Assembly (NCBI GenBank): GCA_025937075.1
Contig: JAICSD010000346.1
Location: forward strand, 1 to 5,086
Reading direction: 5' to 3'
Length of the DNA stretch: 5,086 nt
From: Vicinamibacteria bacterium
GTDB taxonomy: Bacteria > Acidobacteriota > Vicinamibacteria > Vicinamibacterales > 2-12-FULL-66-21
Shown here in pieces: positions 1 through 5,086 of this stretch (position 1 is its first letter; the number at the start of each line of letters is the position of its first letter). The notes beneath the pieces are model-generated. The model searched no databases, was not told the origin of the DNA, and was given only the letters and a program-made list of their open reading frames with translations. The position numbers were made by a program, and so were the translations under genes.

Positions 1-1617
1 CAGGACGTCAACCCGCTGTACGGACGCGACACCTACAATGGGCAGTTCACGCGGCCAGCGGGCGTCGGCGCCAACAACCTCTACAATCTCGCCGACTTCA
101 TGCTGGGACTGCGCGCGCAGTATGCGCTCAGCAACGTCCTCGTTGCCGACCTCCGCAGGAACATGCACTTCGCGTATCTGCAGGACGACTGGCGCGCCAC
201 CAGCAAGTTGACGCTGAACCTCGGGATTCGCTACGAGTACGCGACGCCGATGTGGGAGGCGCACAACGTGCTCTCCAACTTCGATCCGGCGACGAACTCG
301 ATGATCCTGGCGAAAGACGGATCGATCTACGACCGCGCGCTCGTCAATCCCGATCGGAACAACTTCGGGCCGCGGCTCGGGTTCGCGTACACCTTAACGG
401 CGAAGACGGTCGTTCGCGGCGGGTACGGCGTCAGCTACGTGCACTTCAACCGCGCGGGCGCCGGCGACCTGCTCTCGATCAACGGCCCGCAGGTGATCAA
501 CGCGGTGGTGAACCAGACCGTTCCGTCCTCGCCGACGTTCGTGCCGGGCGAGGCAGGGTATCCTGCGGGGCTGGCGGATCCGTCGCAGTTCAACCCGCTG
601 ACGGCCAACATCACGTACATGCCGAGGGACTACCACTCGAGCCCCGTCCAGAGCTGGTACATCTCGGCGCAGCGCGAGCTGCTGTCGAACATGCTGCTCG
701 ACGTCGCGTACGTCGGGAATCGGGCGGACGACCTGTTGCTGTTCGCCAACTACAACCAGGCGTTTCCCAACAACTCCGCAGGCACGATTCCGCTCCAGGG
801 TCGACGTCCGATCCCGAGCTTCTCCGACATCACCTACGCGTTCAACGGGGGTAAGTCGCGCTACAAGGCGCTCCAGACGAAGCTGGAATGGCGGTTCCGG
901 CCGGGGATGACGGTGCTCACGTCGCTGACGCTGTCGCAGACGAAGGACAACGGGGCACAGTCACTGGAGAACTCGAACGGCAACTTCCCGGCGCCGCAGG
1001 ACTTCAGAAACCTCGACGCGGACTTCGGACTGTCGAACTATCACCAGCCGTACAACAGCACGACGAGCTTCGTCTGGGGCCTGCCGTTCGGCCGCGGACA
1101 CCGGTGGGCCTCTGATGCGTCGCCGGTCGTGCAGGCGCTCATCGGCGACTGGCAGCTCGCGGGCATCAACAGCATTTTCGCCGGCGAGCCGGTGACCTTC
1201 ACGTATTCTCCCGCGGCATCGTTCGTCGTCTCGGGCATTCAGCAGGATTTCCGCGGCGCGAACAACTACCGGCCGAACATCGCGTGCGATCCGCTGGCGT
1301 CCGGATCGGAGCGAACGATCAACAACTATTTCAATAAGGCCTGCGTGCTGATCCCGACCGACCCGAGCCAGCCGTTCGGGAACGCGGCCCGGAATACCGA
1401 GCGCGGGCCGCGCTTCTGGCAGTTCGATCTGTCTGCGTCGAAGCGGCTGTCCGTCGGCGGGCCGGCCCAGCTCGAAGTACGGGTGGAAGCGTTCAATCTG
1501 CTCAACCACACGAACTTCCGCGCGCCGAACGCGAACCGCAGCTCCGGCGGCTTCGGAACCATCACGGCGACTTACGATCCGCGGCAGCTCCAGCTCGGGC
1601 TGAAGCTGCTGTGGTGA
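1..1617 (+). CDS. TonB-dependent outer-membrane receptor, Oar-like, C-terminal part (5' end outside window)
   Basis: The reading frame is open from the first base and ends at TGA 1615-1617, giving 538 residues with no start codon in the window. An internal ATG at position 100 is inside the conserved 'ADFMLG' stretch and is not the start. Visible features are the aromatic, alternating beta-strand pattern of an outer-membrane barrel, 'YLQDDWR' (about residues 59-65) followed by 'LTLNLGIRYEY', 'GPRLGFAYT', a 'RGPRFWQFDLSASKRL' strand, and a closing 'EAFNLLNHTNF ... DPRQLQLGLKLLW' ending in Trp, the usual BAM recognition type of terminus. Two cysteines (residues 429 and 448) lie in one probable external loop and could form a disulfide. 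Such proteins are usually about 1000 residues or more with an N-terminal carboxypeptidase-regulatory-like domain and a plug, so roughly half is missing. The substrate cannot be read from sequence. The one-base overlap with the downstream phosphodiesterase suggests a phosphorus-containing ligand; this is inference. Family assignment is firm, function is not. Confidence 0.93.
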   Translation, partial: QDVNPLYGRDTYNGQFTRPAGVGANNLYNLADFMLGLRAQYALSNVLVADLRRNMHFAYLQDDWRATSKLTLNLGIRYEYATPMWEAHNVLSNFDPATNSMILAKDGSIYDRALVNPDRNNFGPRLGFAYTLTAKTVVRGGYGVSYVHFNRAGAGDLLSINGPQVINAVVNQTVPSSPTFVPGEAGYPAGLADPSQFNPLTANITYMPRDYHSSPVQSWYISAQRELLSNMLLDVAYVGNRADDLLLFANYNQAFPNNSAGTIPLQGRRPIPSFSDITYAFNGGKSRYKALQTKLEWRFRPGMTVLTSLTLSQTKDNGAQSLENSNGNFPAPQDFRNLDADFGLSNYHQPYNSTTSFVWGLPFGRGHRWASDASPVVQALIGDWQLAGINSIFAGEPVTFTYSPAASFVVSGIQQDFRGANNYRPNIACDPLASGSERTINNYFNKACVLIPTDPSQPFGNAARNTERGPRFWQFDLSASKRLSVGGPAQLEVRVEAFNLLNHTNFRAPNANRSSGGFGTITATYDPRQLQLGLKLLW

Positions 1618-2594
1618 TGCGATCCCTTCCGCTGCTGCTCATGCTCGGCGCGTCGGCAGCAGCGGCCACACGCCCCATCATCATTGCGCACCGTGGCGCG
1701 AGCGGGCATCGGCCGGAGCACACGCTCGAGGGCTATACGCTCGCGTCGGAAATGGGAGCGGACTACATCGAGCCGGATCTCGTGTGCACGAAAGACGGCG
1801 TCCTGATCGCGCGTCACGAAAACGAGATTGGCGGGACGACCGACGCGGCCCAACGCTTTCCCGCTCGGCGCACGACGAAAACGATCGACGGCCAGAGCGT
1901 CACCGGCTGGTTCAGCGAGGATTTCACGCTCGCGGAAATCAAGACGCTGCGTGCGCGCGAACGCCTGCCGTTTCGATCGCACGAGTACGACGGACAATTC
2001 AGCGTCCCCACGTTTGACGAGGTGATCGAGCTGGCGCAGCGCCTTGGAAGCGAGCGCGGCCGTCCGCTGGGCATCTATCCCGAGACGAAGCACCCGACGT
2101 ACTTCCGATCGATCGGGCTTCCGCTCGAGGATCGGCTCGTCGATGCACTGAAACGACATCACTGGAACGACCGGAAGGCACCGGTGTTCATCCAGTCGTT
2201 CGAGGAGGACAGCCTTCGACGGCTGCGCCCGAAGACGCCGGTCCACCTCATTCAGCTCGTCGACGAGAAGGGGAGCGCGCTCGTCGACAATGCAGGACTG
2301 AAGAAGATTGCCACCTACGCGGACGGCATCGGTCCCAACAAGCTGCTCATCGTGCCGGTCGCGCCTGACGGATCGTTGAAGCCGCCAACGGACCTGGTCG
2401 CCCGCGCGCACGCGCTGAAGCTGCTGGTGCACGCGTGGACGCTTCGGATCGACAAGCAGTTCCTGCCCGCAGGCTACAACGGCCGCGCGGAGGCGGAGTT
2501 CGAGCAGTTCCGGACGCTCGGTGTCGACGGCGTGTTCACGGACTTTCCAGACGTTGCCGCGCGCGTGTTCGGCGTCACGACATCGCGGCCCTGA
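1617..2594 (+). CDS. glpQ: Secreted glycerophosphodiester phosphodiesterase, GlpQ type
   Basis: This enzyme family hydrolyses glycerophosphodiesters, the head groups of deacylated phospholipids, to glycerol-3-phosphate plus an alcohol, using a divalent metal. The 325-residue protein has the family signature in order: 'AHRGASG' with catalytic His25, 'PEHT' with Glu34, 'IEPDL' with metal ligands Glu52 and Asp54, 'RHEN' with catalytic His67, 'YPETKHP' with ligand Glu156, 'HAWTLR' (272-277), and the closing 'GVDGVFTDFPD' (302-312). Residues 1-17 look like a short signal peptide with one Arg, a Leu-rich core and an Ala-rich cleavage region, so the mature enzyme is probably periplasmic or surface exposed. 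The ATG at 1617 was chosen because it overlaps the receptor stop as TGATG. GTG codons at 1611 and 1614 would only add two residues. No Shine-Dalgarno is visible, which fits translational coupling. Length and residues suggest an intact enzyme. The gene ends inside a strong inverted repeat. Confidence 0.94.
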   Translation: MRSLPLLLMLGASAAAATRPIIIAHRGASGHRPEHTLEGYTLASEMGADYIEPDLVCTKDGVLIARHENEIGGTTDAAQRFPARRTTKTIDGQSVTGWFSEDFTLAEIKTLRARERLPFRSHEYDGQFSVPTFDEVIELAQRLGSERGRPLGIYPETKHPTYFRSIGLPLEDRLVDALKRHHWNDRKAPVFIQSFEEDSLRRLRPKTPVHLIQLVDEKGSALVDNAGLKKIATYADGIGPNKLLIVPVAPDGSLKPPTDLVARAHALKLLVHAWTLRIDKQFLPAGYNGRAEAEFEQFRTLGVDGVFTDFPDVAARVFGVTTSRP

Positions 2595-2629
2595 AAGGGC
2601 CGCGCCACGTGCAGGGCGGCCCTTTCAGG
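2590..2629. terminator. Perfect 14-bp inverted repeat between convergent genes, probable bidirectional terminator
   Basis: The arms 2590-2603 and 2616-2629 are perfectly complementary over 14 bp, with a 12-nt loop (2604-2615). The stem begins inside the last codons of the phosphodiesterase gene, includes its TGA at 2592-2594, and ends 6 nt from the stop of the opposing regulator. The inner part is GC-rich, and each arm has an AAAGGGC/GCCCTTT segment, so transcripts from either side form the same hairpin. There is no long T-run after the stem on either strand, so classical intrinsic termination is uncertain. It could also act as a 3'-end stabiliser or a Rho-linked barrier. Confidence 0.72.
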
Positions 2630-2635
2630 TCCGCC

Positions 2636-3373
2636 TCATTCGACGAATCTGTAGCCCAGCCCGACGACGGTTTCTATCTGCTGCCCGGCGGCGCCGAGCT
2701 TCGCACGGAGCCGTCCGACGTGGACGTCGACAGATCGCGTCTCGACGAGGCGATCGTAGCCCCACACTCGCTCGAGCAGCCGATCGCGTGACAGCACGCG
2801 ATTGCGGTTTTCGACCAGAAACCGCACCAGCTCGAACTCGCGTCTGGTCAGCCGCACGGACGCGCCGTCCACGCTGACAGACACCGCATCGAAGTCGGCC
2901 AGCAGGTGCGCGCCGCGATAGACGTGCGCGCACGCACGGCCTGGATGGGCGCGCCGCCGCAGCACCGCCCGCACGCGGGCGCTGAGCTCGCGAAGGCTGA
3001 AGGGCTTGGTGACGTAGTCGTCCGCGCCGAGATCGAGGCCCGCAACCCGGTCGGATTCGCTCGTGCGGGCCGTCAGCATGATGATCGGAATCTGTGCGGT
3101 CTCGGGACGCTGCCGCAGGATGCGGCAGATTTCGGTCCCGCTCAGGACCGGGAGGTTCAGATCGAGGATAAGCAGATCCGGCGCCTGCTGCGTAATCGCC
3201 CGCAGCGCTTCATCGCCGCGCCCCACCGTTTCCACAACTCCGTCGCCGGCCCGCTCGAGCGTGTGCCGGATGAGCCCCGCGATGTCCTCCTCGTCTTCGA
3301 CCACGAGGATGCGCGGGCTGTTCACGGCCGCTCCGGATGGCGCCCGTCGTCCTTGCGTCTGCTGCACGTCCAC
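2636..3373 (-). CDS. phoB: PhoB-like response regulator (receiver plus OmpR-type winged helix)
   Basis: With the GTG start at 3373 the protein has 245 residues. The receiver domain (about 20-140) has acidic-pocket residues Glu26 and Asp27 in 'ILVVEDEED', phospho-acceptor Asp71 in 'LLILDLNLP', Thr101 in 'IIMLTAR' and Lys123 in 'DDYVTKPFS'. The C-terminal winged helix (about 150-245) has 'LTRREFELVRFLVEN', 'RLLERVWGYD', the recognition helix region 'ETRSVDVHVGRLRAKL' and 'IETVVGLGYRF', closest in character to PhoB/PhoP regulators of phosphate starvation. A TTG at 3391 would make it six residues longer, but it lies upstream of the AAGGAG Shine-Dalgarno. AAGGAG at 3386-3381 sits 7 nt before the GTG at 3373. 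A second candidate GTG at 3325, preceded by GGAG at 5 nt, would give the compact 'MNSPRILVVEDE' start typical of the family, so the first 16 residues are uncertain. It follows pstA on the same strand, supporting the Pho assignment. No sensor kinase follows it. Confidence 0.92.
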   Translation of the reverse strand: MDVQQTQGRRAPSGAAVNSPRILVVEDEEDIAGLIRHTLERAGDGVVETVGRGDEALRAITQQAPDLLILDLNLPVLSGTEICRILRQRPETAQIPIIMLTARTSESDRVAGLDLGADDYVTKPFSLRELSARVRAVLRRRAHPGRACAHVYRGAHLLADFDAVSVSVDGASVRLTRREFELVRFLVENRNRVLSRDRLLERVWGYDRLVETRSVDVHVGRLRAKLGAAGQQIETVVGLGYRFVE

Positions 3374-3432
3374 AGGCGTACTCCTTGACAACCAGCCTAC
3401 AGAGGCTGCGTTTCACGGAGGTGACGCCTGTG
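3371..3432 (-). promoter_or_regulatory. Possible SD- and start-sequestering leader structure of the response regulator mRNA
   Basis: In the - strand transcript, CACAGGCGU (3432-3424) is a perfect 9-nt complement of ACGCCUGUG (3379-3371), whose last three bases are the proposed GUG start. Across a 3x1 internal loop the helix can continue with CUCC (3420-3417) pairing to GGAG (3384-3381), the core of the Shine-Dalgarno. The enclosed part contains a further 6-bp hairpin, CAGCCU/AGGCUG (3408-3403 with 3398-3393), with a 4-nt loop. Folded this way, both ribosome-binding elements would be covered. The complementarity is seen directly; a regulatory role is inference. Confidence 0.4.
3381..3386 (-). 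promoter_or_regulatory. Shine-Dalgarno AAGGAG of the response regulator
   Basis: On the - strand AAGGAG (3386-3381) is followed after 7 nt by GTG at 3373-3371. This spacing decides against the TTG at 3391, which precedes the motif, and favours the GTG at 3373. It competes only with a weaker GGAG ahead of the internal GTG at 3325. Confidence 0.65.
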
Positions 3433-3447
3433 TTAAATGCCTGTTAA
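3420..3447 (-). promoter_or_regulatory. PHO-box-like tandem repeat upstream of the response regulator
   Basis: On the - strand TTAACA (3447-3442), five bases, and TTAACA (3436-3431) form a perfect hexamer repeat with an 11-bp period. A degenerate third unit, GTCACC (3425-3420), lies in the same phase. PhoP boxes of Bacillus are TT(A/T/C)ACA hexamers spaced by about 5 bp, and the PhoB box of E. coli is also an 11-bp direct repeat; read on the other strand the second unit is CTGTTAA, 5 of 7 matches to CTGTCAT. The AT-rich hexamers stand out in GC-rich DNA and lie 57 bp upstream of the GTG start. A clear -10 element could not be picked out; TAGGCT (3400s region) is a weak candidate. The site may serve autoregulation. 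Confidence 0.55.
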
Positions 3448-3494
3448 CGATCGCGCCGATTACGGAGCTGAGGAAGAGTCGGGCGGTGCGGCGT

Positions 3495-4343
3495 TCAGGC
3501 GCCGCGCCGCATCCGCTCCATCCGCACCGTCGCAACACGCGCGAGCATCGAACACGTGAAGACGATCGTCACCAGCACGAGGGCGCCAGCCCACGCCTGC
3601 CGGTGCCAATCCTCGTACGGCGAGATGGCGTAGGTGAAGACTTGCACGGTCAGCGTCGAGATCGGCTGACGGATATCCACGCTGAAAAATCTGTTGTTGA
3701 ACGCGGTGAAGAGGAGGGGCGCTGTCTCGCCCGCCACGCGCGCGAGCGCCAGCAGAATCCCCGTGAGAATGCCCGGCGCGGCGGCGGGCACGACGACGGT
3801 GAGGATCGCGCGCGCGCGCGTGGCGCCCAGCGCGAGCGCGCCTTCCCGAAGCGATGACGGGACCAGGAGGAGCAGCTCCTCGGTCGTGCGCGTGACGAGC
3901 GGCAGCATCATGATGCCAAGCGCGACGCCGCCCGCGAGCGCGGAAAACTGGTGGAACGGCAGCACCGCGATACCGTACGCGAACACACCGACGACAATCG
4001 ACGGTACACCATTCAGCGTGTCTGCCGCGAAACGGACGCCTATCGCGAGGCGCGTCCCTTTGAACTCGGCCGTGTAGATCCCCGCCGCAAGTCCTATCGG
4101 AATCGCAAACAGCGCGCCGAGCCCCGTGACGATCAAGGATCCGATGATGGCGTTTGCCATACCTCCGCCCGGCTCGCCGACGGGCGCCGGCATGTGCGTG
4201 AAGAACGCCACGTTCAGCGACGCGATGCCCTGCGAAATCACGTAGAAGAGCACGAACGCCAGCGGCAGCAGCGCGAGCAGGACGGCGCCCCCGCACAACC
4301 CGACGATGGCATGCGACAGGAACCGTCTCCACATGTTGCGCAT
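3495..4343 (-). CDS. pstA: Phosphate ABC transporter permease PstA
   Basis: PstA pairs with PstC to form the inner-membrane channel of the PstSCAB high-affinity phosphate importer, powered by the ATPase PstB and fed by the binding protein PstS. The 282-residue protein, normal in length for the family, has a basic N-terminus (MRNMWRRF) and six apparent membrane segments near residues 12-36, 64-90, 113-130, 134-150, 180-201 and 250-270. The binding-protein-dependent permease (EAA) loop that contacts the ATPase is 'LREGALALGATRARAI' (165-180). Family motifs 'DTLNGVPSIVVGVFAYG' (108-124) and 'RVAGETAPLLFTAFNN' (202-217) are present, the latter holding the conserved Arg-x-x-Gly-Glu. ATG 4343 overlaps the pstC stop by one base, and GGAG (4355-4352) lies 8 nt upstream, so the start is well supported. 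A longer frame extending to 4877 is open upstream but runs antiphase through pstC and is not used. No pstB follows; the next gene is the response regulator. Confidence 0.95.
   Translation of the reverse strand: MRNMWRRFLSHAIVGLCGGAVLLALLPLAFVLFYVISQGIASLNVAFFTHMPAPVGEPGGGMANAIIGSLIVTGLGALFAIPIGLAAGIYTAEFKGTRLAIGVRFAADTLNGVPSIVVGVFAYGIAVLPFHQFSALAGGVALGIMMLPLVTRTTEELLLLVPSSLREGALALGATRARAILTVVVPAAAPGILTGILLALARVAGETAPLLFTAFNNRFFSVDIRQPISTLTVQVFTYAISPYEDWHRQAWAGALVLVTIVFTCSMLARVATVRMERMRRGA
3807..3820. repeat. (CG)7 dinucleotide run inside pstA
   Basis: Fourteen bases of uninterrupted alternating CG lie in the part of pstA that codes for the EAA loop (around 'ATRARAI'). The encoded residues are normal for the family, so the run is probably a by-product of high GC content and Arg/Ala codons. 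It is a potential slippage or Z-DNA-forming site, with no evidence of either. Confidence 0.5.
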
Positions 4344-5086
4344 CAAGCGGGCTCCGCGGCGACGGCGGCAGCCGTACGGCGCAGCCGCAGCGGCTCCTGC
4401 CGGCCGAGCGACCAGATGAACACGCGCGAGATCGCGTTGATGACCAGCGTGATCAGGAACAGCACGAGGCCGATCTCGACGAGCGCGTGCAGGTAGAGCT
4501 CGTCTGCGGCCTCGGTGAACTCGTTCGCCAGAACCGCGGCCATCGTGTACTGCGGTGCGTAGAGGGACAGTGAGATGTGCGGACTGTTCCCGATCACCAT
4601 CGTGACCGCCATCGTCTCGCCGAGCGCGCGCCCGAACCCGAGCATGACGGCGCCGACGATCCCCGTGCGCGCATAGAAGAGCGCCATGCGAATGGCTTCC
4701 CAGCGTGTGGCGCCGAGCGCATACGCACCTTCGCGCTGCGCCTGCGGCACGGCGCGGAGCACTTCGCGCGCGATCGACGACGTGAAGGGAATCACCATGA
4801 CGGCCAGGATGAGCGCCGCGGCCAGCATCCCGACGCCCAGCGGCGGCCCCTTGAACAGTGGAAGGGCCTTCAGCCACTCCGGCGTATGGATCTCGATCTG
4901 GCGAATGAACGGGACGAGGACGAAGATCCCCCAGAGGCCGTACACGATGGACGGCACCGCCGCGAGCAGCTCGGTGACGATGACGAGCGGCCGCTGCAGA
5001 CGCCCGGGCGCCAGCTCCGCGATGAAGATCGCAATGCCGAGGGAGATCGGCGCGGTGATGATCAGCGCGAGTATCGACGAATAGAG
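4343..5086 (-). CDS. pstC: Phosphate ABC transporter permease PstC, C-terminal part (5' end outside window)
   Basis: The frame is open from base 5086 down to TGA at 4345-4343 and encodes 247 residues. Family members are about 300-320 residues, so some 60-70 N-terminal residues, including the first membrane segment, lie outside. A GTG at 4957 is an internal Val in 'LLAAVPSIVYGLWGIFV', not a start. Seen in order: 'APISLGIAIFIAELAP' (12-27), the PstC hallmark 'VPSIVYGLWGIF' (44-55), a periplasmic insert rich in Pro and Leu, a membrane segment (about 83-101), the EAA loop 'REGAYALGATRWEAI' (118-132), the conserved 'GRALGETMAVTMVIGN' (152-167), and a last membrane helix (about 202-223) before a basic, Ala-rich tail. 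PstC and PstA form the heterodimeric phosphate channel. The stop overlaps the pstA start as TGATG, so the subunits are probably made in a coupled, equimolar way. pstS and the operon promoter would be expected to the right of the window. Confidence 0.95.
   Translation of the reverse strand, partial: LYSSILALIITAPISLGIAIFIAELAPGRLQRPLVIVTELLAAVPSIVYGLWGIFVLVPFIRQIEIHTPEWLKALPLFKGPPLGVGMLAAALILAVMVIPFTSSIAREVLRAVPQAQREGAYALGATRWEAIRMALFYARTGIVGAVMLGFGRALGETMAVTMVIGNSPHISLSLYAPQYTMAAVLANEFTEAADELYLHALVEIGLVLFLITLVINAISRVFIWSLGRQEPLRLRRTAAAVAAEPA

Larger units (their letters stand above)
3374..3494. other. Intergenic gap between pstA and the response regulator
   Basis: This 121-bp gap is the only sizeable non-coding stretch in the window. 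Apart from the PHO-box-like repeat, the leader complementarity and the Shine-Dalgarno listed separately, the first part after the pstA stop (3494-3450) shows no stem followed by a T-run. Transcription may therefore read through from pstA into the regulator gene. Confidence 0.6.

Noticed and set aside
961..1509. - strand open frame opposite the receptor gene
   Set aside because: Its Arg-rich composition mirrors the codons of the receptor on the other strand. It has no motif, and the receptor frame is clearly coding.
1572..2432. Long - strand open frame (286 codons) opposite the phosphodiesterase gene
   Set aside because: It is antisense to a gene with complete catalytic motifs, is rich in Arg, Val and Asp as expected of the complement of GC-rich codons, and shows no recognisable domain.
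3458..3494. Possible terminator after pstA
   Set aside because: Only a 3-bp stem (CCG/CGG) can be found here and no T-run follows, so there is no basis for a call.
3063..3857. + strand open frame of 264 codons across the regulator gene, the gap and pstA
   Set aside because: It spans two well-supported genes on the other strand and their regulatory gap. Its Arg/Ser-rich sequence has no domain, and GC-rich DNA commonly produces such frames.
3460..4332. - strand frame of 290 codons overlapping pstA
   Set aside because: It is out of phase with pstA, is rich in Arg, Ala and Gly, and has no membrane segments or known motif. pstA in the neighbouring frame is unmistakable.
4344..4877. Upstream extension of the pstA frame to a start at 4877 (460 residues)
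   Set aside because: The extension runs through the pstC coding sequence in another frame and has low-complexity Arg/Ala/Gly composition. The overlap start ATG 4343 with a Shine-Dalgarno gives the normal PstA length.

Overview
The window is GC-rich, densely packed bacterial DNA with the look of a Gram-negative acidobacterium, possibly Vicinamibacteria. This lineage call is an inference. It rests on the Oar-like TonB-dependent receptor at the left edge, which has features common in acidobacterial paralogue families: a plug-proximal 'ADFMLG' segment, 'YLQDDWR', and a C-terminus built as 'EAFNLLNHTNF ... DPRQLQLGLKLLW'. No RNA gene, insertion sequence, CRISPR array or phage gene was seen.

Layout. 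Two gene blocks converge. On the + strand, the C-terminal half of a TonB-dependent outer-membrane receptor (1-1617, cut by the window edge) overlaps by one base a complete gene for a secreted GlpQ-type glycerophosphodiester phosphodiesterase (1617-2594). On the - strand, reading right to left, come the 3' part of pstC (5086-4343, cut by the window edge), pstA (4343-3495, also overlapping by one base), a 121-bp gap with regulatory-looking sequence, and a PhoB/OmpR-type response regulator (3373-2636). The blocks meet at 2595-2635 over a perfect 14-bp stem that could serve as a shared terminator.

How the genes may work together. PstC and PstA form the membrane channel of the high-affinity phosphate ABC transporter. 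The regulator resembles PhoB, which controls phosphate-starvation genes. The phosphodiesterase releases glycerol-3-phosphate from deacylated phospholipids, a standard phosphate-scavenging activity. The receptor is translationally linked to it and may bring the substrate, or a related phosphorus compound, across the outer membrane. The whole window therefore reads as a phosphate-acquisition locus. The receptor's role is inferred from position only.

Most interesting points. The gap before the regulator carries two perfect TTAACA hexamers at an 11-bp period plus a degenerate third copy, as expected of a PHO box. The same leader can fold so that the regulator's Shine-Dalgarno and GTG start are paired. 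pstB, phoU and a phoR-like kinase are missing from the places where they often sit. Nothing here proves a wholly new system; the novelty lies in the arrangement and regulation.
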